Origin: Apostichopus japonicus
Taxonomy: Eukaryota; Echinodermata; Holothuroidea; Aspidochirotida; Stichopodidae
NCBI RefSeq assembly: GCF_037975245.1
Contig: NC_092564.1
Coordinates: 11,930,484 to 11,990,483 of the forward strand
DNA: 60,000 nt
Direction of reading: 5' to 3'
A program made the position numbers and the translations under genes. Shown piece by piece: positions 1-12,900 of this stretch. The notes under the pieces were generated by a model. The model was given only the letters and a program-made list of their open reading frames with translations, was not told the DNA's origin and did not search any database. Position 1 is the first letter of the stretch. Every line of letters begins with the position of its first letter.

Positions 1-1499
1 TGATTATAACTGTAGCTATCAATTGCAAATTGATAACGGTAGCTATCACATTTCAACAATTTTATCATTTTGCACATGCATTTAACGTAAAATTAACAAC
101 TATATCTGAAAGGTTCTTATCGATTCTATAACATCCGACGATTTGCGAGAAAAAGGGTGTAACAAAATGATAAATTGAAGGAATCGTGTTTTTCAGTTGA
201 TCAACTTTTTACAAAAAATTGCAAATTTATAAATGAAGGATTTAACACGGTACATTTTTCGAAAATTGTTGAAATGCAAAGCACCGTGTCGAGTGAGTAT
301 ATAACTTGTCATCGAATTGTAAAATGTTAATTTCTCTAAATTCAGCAATTATTATAACCACTGCAACAGGTTCTAATTTCTATATAAAAAATAAGTGAGC
401 AATTCGAAACTCGTAGACAATTGTATCAAAGTTTGGAACAGTCTGATGGCCCCTACCTTCTCCATGCATAGTTTTCTGTCATCGTAAAGATTAGGTAAAT
501 ATTAACCACTTGTTGGTCAACGCTTTATCTATCAGTTAATGTGTAAATATTAAACCGTACGTATGATATACCCTTCAACTTCACATTAGTTCTATATCCT
601 TTTTCAGAAAATATTCTTCCAATAATAGGTCACTATTTGTAGCTGGCCATAAGGCATATACCCAATCATTCCTTTCTAAACTATGTCGTCCACTTTGGAA
701 AGTTAATGGTTGAAAACCCTGAGCAACAAAAATCTAGTGCTCGTCTGGGAATTGAAGTATCCTTATTTTTGTTTTAAACTGCAATCTTCATTTGTGTCAG
801 CGCCGTAAATTGACACATTGTCCCGTATGCCATGGCCTCACATCGGATCTTATCAAATCGGCTAGCTAGGCTAAGCAGGGAGTTGTTCCATAACAACTCC
901 CTTGGCCAACCCATACAATTGAACTGACAGTTGGTGGACTAAGGATATAGCTATATAGCGGTGGGGTCAGCTCTTGTCTCCATTTTTTTTAATGGAAGCA
1001 GGAGTATGTTGCTTTATGCTATTCTAACTATAAGGATGGATTCCACGGCATGTGCTTTATATCGTTCAGACGGATCCTCAGTTGACAATACGACACAATA
1101 TTAAGGTTGATATATTGTAAACTGTTTAAAATAACAGTTTTCAGTCCAGTATTAATTTCTATTCTATACCGTTTAAGTTTTAGAAATGATATTGATGCTT
1201 ATCAATTAAAGTTGCTGAACAACGTATTCGTAACTAAACACAGACCATTATAGGTCATATCCTCAGATGCAACACAAACTCAATTGGAAAATATAAAATA
1301 CATGTTATGGTCATATAAATAATCTGTTTGTAAAGCATTAGATATTGGTTAAGAAAAGTGGTCTTGCACGTCATTCAAGTGGGTTCTGTAGATCGTATGT
1401 AGTTAAAAGAACATATGTTTTATTCAGCTTTTAAAGTTTTTATAAAACACAAAATTAGCATTAAAATTTAGGCTTTCGATGAAGAGCCGACGTCATCAT
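1..1499. other. AT-rich intergenic DNA
   Basis: No convincing coding exon, RNA gene or structured repeat was seen. The sequence is AT-rich, with short inverted pieces near its left end (an element around GGTAGCTATCA and a TTGAAATGCAAAGCACCGTG stretch). Confidence 0.5.
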
Positions 1500-2195
1500 C
1501 AATTCAGCCCTCAAAGGGTATTTATCAGATATTTAACATATTTTAATGGTGAGTATATATCTTGAAACCCATACCATAGAAATAGTATAACCATCACCAA
1601 AGCTTTGTAAGGGTGTTTATCATATATTTATCATATTTTAAAGGTGAATATATATATCTTGAGACCCATACTATAGAAATAGTATAACGTGCATCACCAA
1701 AGGTTTTTAAGGGTGTTAATCAGATATTTAACATGTTTTAAAAGTGAATATATATATCTTGAGACCCATACTATAGAAATAGTAGCACCATCACCATAGG
1801 TTTTTTTTTACGGGTATTTATCAGATATTTAACATATTTGAATGGTGCATATTTTGAGACCCATACCATAGAAATGGTATAACATGCATCACGAAAGGTT
1901 TTTAAAGGAGTTTATCAGATATTTATCATATTTTAAAGGTGAATATATATTTTGATACCCATACTAAAGAAATAGTATAACATGCATCACGAAAGGTTTT
2001 TAAGGGTGTTTATCAGATATTTATCATATTTTAAAGGTGAAAATATATATCTTGAGACCCATACTAAAGAAATAGTATAACATGCATCACGAAAGGTTTT
2101 TAAGGGTGTTTATCAGATATTTATCATATTTTAAAGGTGAAAATATATATCTTGAGACCCATACTATAGAAATAGTATAACATGCATCACCAAAT
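1500..2195. repeat. About 99-bp tandem repeat, about 7 copies
   Basis: A unit containing GGGTGTTTATCAGATATTTA, then TTTTAAAGGTGAATATATAT, then GAGACCCATACTATAGAAAT recurs roughly every 99 bp from about 1.5 to 2.19 kb. The later copies (1.99-2.19 kb) are almost identical to each other, and the outer ones are more diverged. No coding potential is seen. Confidence 0.85.
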
Positions 2196-2419
2196 GTTTT
2201 TCTTTCATATCTTGGACTATATATGACATATCATAATGAAGCTTCTGTCTTTATTAATTCTCGAGCGTAAGGAGTATCAGCCTCACGCATGAGGTATATT
2301 GATCCATTTCTCAGTTTTATGATTTATAATAATAATTATAACACTTATATGGTGCTCATTATTGCACGTAAACGTACATTCACCTTACAAAATTACAACC
2401 CTGGTCATTGGTAACTTGA

Positions 2420-2718
2420 CACACCTACACACCAAAGTGTGCACAATTCAATCAATCTCTCCTGGGGCACCACAGTGCACCACAACCACGTGTCCCCCGG
2501 GGGACTTCCCATATAGGGTGCAGCCACAAACCGGCGCACGCAACTATATTTACAAGTTACCTCGCAGGTCCCCATTTATACACCTGGGTGAAGAGAGGCA
2601 ATGGAGATAAAGCGCCTTGCCCAAGGACACAACGCAATGATCTGGCCAGGCCAGGGCTCGAACCTGTATTCCTTAGATCACAAGTCCACTGCCTTAACGA
2701 CTTGACCACAACGCCCTC
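2420..2718 (-). mobile_element. tRNA-derived SINE
   Basis: Read on the minus strand, the head carries an A-box match (TGGTCAAGTCG, plus-strand 2698-2708) followed at normal tRNA spacing by a B box (GGTTCGAGCCC, 2654-2664). Downstream is a non-tRNA body containing TTGGGCAAGGCGCTTTATCT and a CACCCAGGTGTATAAATGGG-like end. The body resembles a central domain shared by many marine animal SINEs; that link is from memory and not checked. It is not a functional tRNA because the cloverleaf does not close. Confidence 0.75.
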
Positions 2719-2797
2719 ATTTCGATAAGAAGTGCAACCTACCTAAACTTCATAATTTGTTCAAACAGAAAAATGTTGTGTAAAAACAAGTTGGCCT

Positions 2798-2828
2798 GAC
2801 GTTTCGATCCTAGCAGGATCTTCTTCAG
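2798..2828 (-). ncRNA. Hammerhead-ribozyme-like motif (candidate)
   Basis: The minus strand reads CTGAAGA, one A, a 6-bp hairpin (GATCCT/AGGATC, 3-nt loop), then GAAACGTC. The hammerhead core is CUGANGA, stem II, GAAA. The trailing ACGU-C matches the tiny self-complementary stem III reported for Penelope-like-element hammerheads that work as dimers. One extra A between the core and stem II departs from the consensus. No reverse transcriptase of that class was recognised beside it. Confidence 0.35.
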
Positions 2829-2835
2829 AGGCTAA

Positions 2836-3642
2836 ATGACAAGTTACAGTAACAGAGGGGACAAAAACACGCACAGAATACAGACAGGTTATAATGAGCA
2901 CGGTGAACACAATGAGATAGATGAAAGGGGATTATAAGTAGACAAGAAAAATGTTGACAGTTTTTGTACTCCATTTCGTCATAAAAAAGTGTTTTATTTT
3001 GATAATTAAACAAGAACGGAAGTAACGGGGGGAATTCAAAATTTAAAACGTCATCTCTAAATGTCGTCATTCGCCGGAATTTCGACACAAACTTTATCGA
3101 AGTTGAGAAGGAAAAGTTGTAACATCATCTCGAGTGTTGACAACTAAACACTTCAAATTCTTCTTTACCCACTGATAAAGGCAACCCAGATCATTGCATA
3201 ATTTCAAAGCACGGTAATCACATGAAAACATCTGTTTGCGCGTAGTGATTAAGAAACTGTAAAGAAAGTTTCAGTATTTGAAAAAAAATGGCATTGAATT
3301 ATAATCATTGTCAAAGTACTTATTTGTGGATGTGTTGTTCTAAACTTTTGGATTTAACCATCTTCCTTGAAAAATAGAATCATCGAGCACTCAGAGGCCC
3401 TCAAATGTGAACCCCTGCCTTTAAATGTCTGGCATTTACCATCTTGTTGGGATTTTCTAAAAGAAAAAGAAAAATAGAGGGCAGTAGACTACGACAGATT
3501 AGTAGGTGTAGGTGTAGGCATCGAATATAATAAACAGCTGCTCGGCAACTACGGCATAACCACAGCACTAGCACTTTACATTGTTAAAAATATTGCAGCT
3601 TCTATATGCCTAACTTACTATAGTTAAGAACGACAAGAACGC
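2836..3642. other. 5' flank of the zinc transporter gene
   Basis: No coding exon was recognised. The 5' UTR and promoter of the zinc transporter presumably lie here or further upstream, but no TATA box, initiator or metal-response element (TGCRCNC) could be assigned with confidence. Confidence 0.4.
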
Positions 3643-3648
3643 ATGTAA
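3643..3648 (+). promoter_or_regulatory. Start-stop mini uORF (ATG-TAA) before the zinc transporter ATG
   Basis: An ATG immediately followed by TAA lies 15 nt before the main ATG at 3664 and in the same frame. If the transcript includes it, a scanning ribosome would meet a start-stop element first. Such elements are known to pause ribosomes and lower downstream translation. The TAA also shows that the main ORF cannot extend upstream in this exon. Confidence 0.35.
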
Positions 3649-3663
3649 ACTTTACTGAGAACT

Positions 3664-3988
3664 ATGGAACAGATTTCTTCAAATTCAAATACTGGACAGA
3701 TATGTACATGTCGAAGAGTGCAAAAATTGGCTTCGAACGGTCATTCAAATGATATCTCAGTATCAAATATGAAGCCTGCACCAAACTCTATTGGCCATGG
3801 TTGTGATGTTGCCATTAGGTCGAAATATGGTGATGATGTGCCAATGTTAGACGTTTGTGCTGCTGCCGAAGACCATTGTCACCCACCCAGTGCCACCAAG
3901 CTAACGCAATTATCTAACAAAACAGCTAGAAACAAACTCATGATTGTTAGTGTTCTATGTTTTCTTTTCATGGTCGCTGAATTCACTG
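3664..3988 (+). CDS. Zinc transporter exon 1 (residues 1-109)
   Basis: It encodes the cytosolic N-terminus with the EDHCHPP zinc-binding motif and most of membrane segment 1 ([13 protein letters not shown]). The donor G|GTAAGT at 3989 splits Gly109 in phase 1. Confidence 0.95.
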
Positions 3989-6900
3989 GTAAGTAGGCTA
4001 GAACTGTAAGTAGTTTTACACTGAACTGTCACTTTAGTGTAGGCCTACAGTAGCCTAGGCCAAACCTGGCCTTAGTTGGTACTAGCCCAGGTTAAACTAA
4101 GTTAGGGTCTATGCCTATCCCGAATGGGAAATAAACATCTCCAAAGCAGTTGAAGGAGCTCAATGCCATTCGGAAATACTGTATAGCATTTCTGTGGTTC
4201 AGTGGAAAAATTTCAACGCACTCTGGTTTTACCAGCATCAATATGATTTCAACAGGATCCCTTATCATTCTCTGTTGTTCGTAACAAGTGCTACACTCAT
4301 TGATTTGCAAACATTTGATGTACAGACTTTTTGATGTGCTTTTTTTTTGTCGACAGGTGGCCTTCTATCCGGAAGTCTGGCCATCATGACAGATGCTGCT
4401 CATCTGCTAAGTGATCTCACCGGTTTCATCATAAGTCTTTTTGCTCTGTGGTTTGCAAGGAAACCTGCCACGACTCGGATGTCTTTTGGCTTCTATCGAG
4501 CTGGTAAGTGGGACATCCCCCCAAAATACTAGTTGCAACAACATTAATTAGTAGATGACATTGAAAGTAGAAAGAATCCTAAAATAGGGGTCATTCCATA
4601 TGAAATCACCAGATTTTGGATAAAATTTTACCACCCTCCTCAAACATTAGAGCACTATGAAATAAGCATACTGTGAAAACATGGTTGCATTGCTTTGTGT
4701 CCGATTTACAGTATGGACCGATTTGCCGCCGGCCAGGTGACATTTTGGCATTTACACTTTTAATTGTAATTATGAAACTAGAATTAGCAAGTGTATTGGC
4801 AATGACCTTGAAACATGCATATTACTGGCAGTGTATAGAAAGCAATGAGCTGGAAGTATAATATACCAGGACCCAAAAGCCTGAGAAAAGGCAAAGCAGG
4901 GAAAAAACGTACTGTGAAAATCTCAAACTTTAAGGATTTTTCATTAATAAATTATGCCAAACATCCTTCTGAAATGTACACACAGGGTACTTACTAGATC
5001 TCTTCCAAGAAAAACATATTCAGCTACCTTCAACCTGAACCATTTTGACTTTTTAGCTGTAAAATACAAACCTCTTTTGCACATTGGAGCAACTCCACAA
5101 TACAACATTGTAATAGGAGGGTAGTCGGATGTTCAATTGCTGATATACGACTTCAAAATCAAGAAAATGTCTCTTGGCTGGCAAATTGCAAAATTTCAAA
5201 CATCATTAATCAAACAACTTTGAAGCAATGCAATTGAAATGTTCACAGTATGCATACTGTAATTCGTAATGCTCTAATCGTACGAGGAGGTTGGTTATTT
5301 TTGGAGGGGGTCGAGCAACAGCCTCTGTGTTTTGACACAGAATGTCCCGATAATACATTTATGAACAGGACGTACATGATATTAGTTTATATCTTAAATT
5401 TCTGTCTCCTTTAATATGTAAAAGACTATTTTAGTGCAGGATTTTGTCAGTACAATTTTGCTTTCTTAGTACAGCCTGGGATCAAATCTCTCCCCGTCCC
5501 ACCCCACCCTTGCATCACACAATCCCACCTGCCTGGCCCTGAACAATTTTTTATTGTGTGTACTTACAGTACTTTTGAAATTAATTTCAATCTTTGTTTT
5601 TCATTTAAAATGTGACTGTTCTGTACTGAATCTGCTCTGTACTGTAGGTACGATATTTGCTACTAGCAATATTTGTACCTCTGCAATAATTTGATCCCTT
5701 TTGCAGGTTGTAGAGCTCATATTTCCTATTCAATTTACCAGAATACTCAAAATTTGTTTGCTTTTATGTTTTGATATATATTTTTTTCTTCAGAAATCAT
5801 TGGTGCTGTAATAAGTGTACTTCTCATCTGGGTCTTAACAGCGGTGTTGGTGTACATGGCTATAATGAGATGCATAAGCATGGACTATGACATAGATGCC
5901 GATATAATGCTGATCACGGCATCCTGCGGTGTGGTGATCAATATCTTGTAAGTTCAAAGTTGCCTTTTCTTCTCTTTTAATCTGATAAGTTATTATTCTT
6001 ATCAAGATTTCTGTTTTGGCTAGGATGGTACTGTAATATTTGAAGTCTAGGTCCACGTTTATTTACACTATGGCGCTAAGTTTTAGTGTTTATAGTGAAA
6101 GCAGATCTACGTACAGTAAAGTTACTGTCACATAATGTGACGTCAACTAGAGAAAGAAAAAAAATCAATGAATAATCATTGCAAAAGATTTCAATCAGTT
6201 TGTTAAGATGTATTGTAAAACTGTGTGATTTTAGGGATCCATTACTCTGAGGTTTCTGTGTGCATTTTATGTCAGACTTGTCCAGCAGCATCTGCCAGCA
6301 TGGTTAATTTTCTGGGCACAGTAAGCTCAGTAATTTCCAAACCCGAATTCAGGTCGATAAGCCACGTTGTTTGAACAGTGGGTGCAGTTCATTTGTCTTC
6401 TCTGATCCTTACAAATGTTACATGTTATAAGTAGATTGCTACACAGACAGTATTTTCATTGTTTTAAAAGATTGATTTTTGTTTTTAGTTTAAGGATATC
6501 AGAATAGTCGGAAAACAGATCTATGTGTTATGTAACATTGCCAGGCAGGTCTTAATATTGTGTTTTGAAAAACACTTAGCTGTAACACTCCTCTCATTAC
6601 AACTTCCATTCGCTACTGTTGCGGCTTCACAAAGAGAACACATACATTGACAACAGAAAGAATTGGTTATGTTTATTGGATGCACCAAAACCTTGATTGA
6701 TTGCCTTTTTAAGAATACAAATTAATTTTCAGAACATCGGACTTCTCTTATTCTTCTCTCTTTCTTTGCTATTGCTAAAAGGTTCAGACTCAGGCCGAGT
6801 TCCTAAGAGCTGTTAACAAAGTTTAGGTACTGTTGTGCTTCTGTCATAATTACTGTACAAAGTGTCATTCTTTTTCACCTTGGGTGTTTCATGCAAGATT

Positions 6901-9900
6901 TTTTTCTGTTTTGTAGTCATTTGATTTGAAGTTTTTAAAAATGTTTCATTCCACCCCTTTTTTGGCAGACTTATTTTAGTCCTTCAGTTTGTCGGTCACT
7001 CACATGGCGGTGGCGGTCACAGTCATTCCTTCCTGTCCAGTAGCCACGGCCACGATGACCATGGCGACAGTAAGTCGGGTAAGAAGAATCTCAACGTGAG
7101 GGCAGCATTCATCCATTGTATCGGAGATTTATTACAGAGCATTGGCGTAGTCATCGCTGCTGTGATTATTAAAGTTAAGGTGAGTATATTGATCAATATC
7201 CTGTTAAATTAATGCGAGTAATACTGGATGCTGACCGAAATAAAAAAATGTGATATTTTTCTTAAATTCTGAAGTTTTAGATCATTAAAATCATTGAAAG
7301 TGAATGTACTGTACCTTTAATACGCACACAGCCTTTAATAGCTGTGAATCATAAATTTAGAGTGACTCTCGGTAGGCACTTTATTAAAATTCATTTGCCC
7401 CAACTGATTCTAACCTATTAAGAGCAGTTGCAATGCTTTTATAGCATCCCAGAGTTAAAAATGATTTGTTATTTTAGAAAGAGATGGCACAATAAGAAAG
7501 ATGTGGCATCGGTATGGCCATTTTGAGAATAATACAGCATTTTCTCAGAAGCATCGAAGGGTACTGACAGCCTGAGTAAAAAAATTAACTTTGGAAATTT
7601 TGTGATACAGAAATCTAAAAGACTTCTTTCAGACTCTTCATGTTGTTAACTAAAGAAGTTGGAAGTGACAAACAAGTTGACAGACCTAGACAAGGCAGGA
7701 AGAAGCATTTGCAGTAAATCAGCTTGGTTATAGGTGAAAAGGCTGCAAGTACTGTACATATCATACAGTAGATAAAAATTTGTTTTGTAGGAGAGTCAGG
7801 CAGAATTATATGCTTACCTACATGGAGTGATATGCTGCATAGATTGTAGGGTACCCAAGCCTTAAGGGTTCACATACTGTACACAATAAGTTAAATATTT
7901 TCTTCAGAATTTTTTTTTTCTTCTTCGTGGGCCTGACTTGACCTTTCATACCGTAGATAGTAAGAATGATATGATTTAATGTACTTTTTCTAACTCCTGT
8001 GTGGAAAACTGCATTTGGGAACAAGGTTAATGATCATGAGCTTGGCTGGCCTAACCAGCATAGAAAAAAAAAGACCCAACCTAGTAATACAATGTTTACA
8101 TGAATATATGTAAACATGTAGCTGTTTGAAGTAGCTTAATTCCTATTGAATGTAATATTAGTCAATATCCTGCAAATGTCCCCATTGACTGCTGGCTGGC
8201 TGGTACTGCTGTTATTGATATTTGCTTTCACCTCTCTTTGATATTGAAGCTACAACCTACTCTACTGTAAGCACCTGTTGAAAGTGTCAATCAAAATGTC
8301 ACAGAAATTCAAATCCAAAAATGAAAATTTAAAAACACATCTGGTATTTTGAGAGATATAGTAGTAATAACTCATCACTTCATCAGTATAAATTGGCAGA
8401 ATAGTGGATATCTGATATCCTCTTGTATGGCTACTCCTCAGGAGGGTTTTTGCAAGCCATGTCGTGCCCCTGGGAAAAGTATGTCACCAGGCACATTTTT
8501 GGTTCCAATGCCGAAGGCTCAGTAACCTTTGCAATCGTGCTGGTGTGTGTTTGTGACGGCCAGCTTGTAAAAACGATATATATCAAGAGGCACAAGTTGA
8601 GTGAATGTCATTCTTGGCAGGTAGATGCCCCATGATGTTTAGATGTGCCCTATAGTTTTGTGGTTCCCATCTCATGCATATTGATAAGTAGGCAAGGTTT
8701 AACGTAAAATTCTAATGTAAAACCGTATACATGTCCGATTTTCTTTTACTTCATACTTGGTATGGGGCTGTCAGGTGATTGGTACATGGTAATATAATCA
8801 AGAAATTCTTTCTCATTATTATTCATGAATGGCCATGGCTAGAGTGTTATCACAGTGAAAAGCTCGTTAACACTATATCTCAAGACCAACAAGTTGAATC
8901 AATATCTTACTAGGTAGGTTGATGCCCAATGGATGTGTAGATGTGCCCAATTATTTGTGGTTCCCATCTCATGAATATTAACAAGTGGTTACATCTCCAT
9001 TGCTCTCAAAATTGGCAATTTTTTTTGTGATTTATACCAGATGACTTGTAGGCTTGTAGCTTGTCAAAATATTTCATAGTGCATTTTAAACAGTGTCATG
9101 TAGAGCTCTCAGTCTATAAATAACAAATCTTTTAGGGATTTGCAAACTCAAACTTGGTAGCAGAAAATTTCCTATTATTCATACAATCTATGTGTCTAAC
9201 AGTATATTTCACATAGATATTGGAACTTATACTGTATGCTGTAACATCCTTACCAGTGAATGCTTTGTCAACAGGATAACTGATTCCTGATACCTATCGA
9301 TATATATTGCTGCAGTAGTCAATAGATAATCCTCTTCATTTTAGTGTGCACAATCTCATACATGTATATTAATATGTATGGTTTTCCACACTATGAATAT
9401 GTTTAGGCATCGTAACCCCTAAACATGTTGGTTGTCTGTTGTTTTTTTTTATCCATTTAAGTTTACGGTATTGTGAAAAAGACTGCATTATTCCCCTAGA
9501 TTCTGTAGCTGATACTGGGACCATGCCTGTTACTTCTAGAAACACCACCCCTCACCTCCCCCTCCCCCACCCACCTTTGCCCTTCTTGTTAGGACTGCTG
9601 TTCAGTTAAATATTTGATACAGATACTTTAGAGATTAGTACAATACAGTAGATCTGATTGGGAAATTGGAACACCCTCCTCCGTAACCTTGACAGATTTC
9701 TGTCCAGTCAAAGCAGAAGGACGATGTTTGTTTGCAGAATTTCTTGAACCTATTGAATTATTGCTGAATCTGACATGCTGTGTTTATAAGAACTTCTTAT
9801 GTTTATTACTACCTATACTATATTTATGTGATCAAGAGACACGTTTGTTACCATGTCTTGTCTAGAGTTACTTGTCAGAAATCCAGGAATTATGAAACTG

Positions 9901-12900
9901 GTGACCTCTCTCGACCTCTTTTATGTGGGTGACAAAAGTTCCTTGGCAAAATGTGCATACTTGGCTCTCTTGAGCCAATTTCTTGTAAAAAGGGCTACAC
10001 AACCTCACCTTTATGAGATTATATATAAGGATTAGTGCATATTCTGGCTTCTACAACTGTTTTTTTGGCAAACATTTGGTTACATATTTTTCTTTTGGAT
10101 TTTGTACTTGGTGTTGCGATCGCAGTACAATACATCATGACTCACTTGTCTAACAAGGTTGTGTGGAACAGAAATACACTTAAACCTTCATTTTTAGAAA
10201 TAATAATTGTTCATGCAGGTTTTCTTGGAGTATATATTTAATATGATAAAATTTCTGCCGACCTCAGAGTTTAGGATGTAATTTACATGTCCTGAATGAC
10301 CTTTGATATCAGTTGAAACATTAAAGAGGAAATGGCATGTTTCTAAAAGTTATACCTAATTTCTTCTTCTCCCCCTCACCATCCTTTTTTCTGCCTCTCC
10401 TCTACTCCCGTTCCTCTCCTTTCCCACCTCTCCTCCTTCAATCTATTTCCTTCCCTCCCTACTGTACCTACCCCCCCCCCTCATTTTATCCTGTAGGGCA
10501 TTAAAGCATTGAAAAAAATACTTGACACCAAAAACCCTCCCAAATCTTTGATGAACAAAAGTCTAATCATAAAGTCTGGTTTGAGGTTTCATTTTAAGAT
10601 AGAAAAGAATACAATATTTCAACATTGTTTGATGTTTATAGATCCCTCATTTCCAATATTGCAAAATAAATTCCACCCACCCTCCCCTTTTCAACTACTA
10701 GTGTCTCATAAGTGGACAGGTTTTACACAGCTCCATTAAACTGCAATCATTTCCCCAGATTTTCCCTGTACTCTCGTTCTCTGTACACTTTCAAGTTTCG
10801 TTTTGATCATTTTCCTTGTAGGTCTAATATATATATACTTGGTTTATAGATAGTTTCTCTTTCGTAAGTTCAAAGGATCCTGTTAAATTAACACTATTAC
10901 TCTCTTAACCAGTTAAAGTTGACACATAATATGTAAACCAAAGTATTGTCTGTGGAAGGTTAGCACTGGCAAACTTGAATCAATCGTGTGGAACGTACTA
11001 TACAATATGAATACAATCTGTGTTAGTGTTTGCACGGGTTATCCGGGTATCCGGGTACCCGCCCGACGCGATACTACCCGGTTCCTAATATATTACCCGA
11101 ATCCTATACGTAGTGTGATTTAAAAAAAAAAAAATTGGTAAATCGACGGTTAGGCAGATTTCCCATTGACTTAGTGTTGTGTAAGGCTACAATGTGGTCG
11201 GAGATAACAGCAATAACGAAGGTACCCACCCAACGCGATACTACCCGGTTCTTAATTTATTACCCGAATCCTTCGCAAAGTGTGAATTATTTTTTGCAAA
11301 CCGATTGTTAGGCAGACTTCCCATTGACTAAGTGTGGTTTAGGCTACCATGTGGTCGAAGATAACAGCAATAACAAAGTATTCCATGGATCTCTTATAAC
11401 TGCGTCACAATTTCCCCCCATTGACTAAGTGTGGTGTTAGGCAACCATGTGGTCGAACGTAACAGCAGTTATGAAAATATCCATGGATATCTTATAACTG
11501 CGTCACAATTTCAGCGAATAAACAGATGGTTAGGCCTAGCTAGATTTCTCCTTGACTTAGTGTGGTGTTAGGCTACCATGTGGAAGAAATTATTATTTAT
11601 TCATTCGTTTATTTCATGGAAGGAAAGGCTATCAAGGAATTTTACGAGATGTTTATGGATTTTAGACGGGATAACTAAAAAATAATAATCGCAAGTGGCT
11701 GTTTACTAATCGTTTATTCCAAATGCGATTAAATTGCCCGAATCGCGCAATCTCGCGGCTAATGCGAAACCTGGGCCTGCATAATAGATATAGTAACAGC
11801 TGTTTACGAGCTAAATTGGATATTTATGTGGTGTGATCAATAGTTGTGGAGAGCAAGCATAAGCAGCGACGGCAGTGCAATGTTAGTAGTATTGTTAATT
11901 ATATGAAGTTATTAACAAGTTAATGAAAGAAACAATAGCAAATAGAAATTATTGAGGAAGGTTTTATACCTTATCTTACACCTACGTTTTTGATCAAGAA
12001 AACATAGTCAGTAGAGAATATGATTCATTTGTAATAGCATCCAAGATGTCATTTCTTGAAAATCGTGATACACGAGGGTAAACAATTTTTTTCCGGGTAC
12101 CCGGATACCCGACAGGTAACAGCTCTCGGGTACCTGGTTCTCGATTTTTGGACCCGTGTAAACACTAATATACATCTGATGTGAGGTCCACCCATGGAAA
12201 CTGCTCTTTGGTCAAATTTGCAGATGACACTGCATTGATAGGTTTGATAACGAAAGATGATGATATTGCATACTTACAACAAATACAAAACTTTGTCACC
12301 TACAGTATTGTGGACAGAACTTTCTAGAACTTAATGTTAATAAGACAAAAGAAATGGTGATTGATTTTCGGAAGTCTGAAGGGGTATCACAGAAAGTTAC
12401 TGTGAAAGGAAGTACTGTTGAAAGGGTTGATAATTATAAATATCTTGGGGTCGTGATTTATAATCGTCTTGCCTGGCATGATCACGTTGATATGTTAATG
12501 AAGAAACTGAATTCTAGGATGCATTGTCTGCGTATAATTAACAAGTTTAATATTAATAACAACATTCTTGCCATGTTCTATAACTCTATTATTTGTGGTG
12601 TTTGGCAGTATAATTTGGTTTCATGGGGAGGCAACGTCAGGAAGGAAGATGCACATCGTATTGATGTTCTGATCAGACAGGCAAGTCGTATCATTGGGGA
12701 TAGTCAGCCAACCTTGGCCTCGTCCTATCAACACCAACTGGGGGTTAAGTTGGAAAAGATCCTTCTTGATGAAGACCACCCAGTCCGGGAGTTTCTGGAT
12801 AGAGCGATCATCCCTAGAAGTGGTAGGATGAGGCTGCCGTTGGCTAGAACTAACAGACACCCCTCTTCATTCATTCCACAATGCATGAAACGACACAACC

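Noticed and set aside
4092-4310. A minus-strand 72-codon frame in intron 1 of the zinc transporter
   Set aside because: No similarity, and inside a short intron with normal splice sites. Treated as chance.
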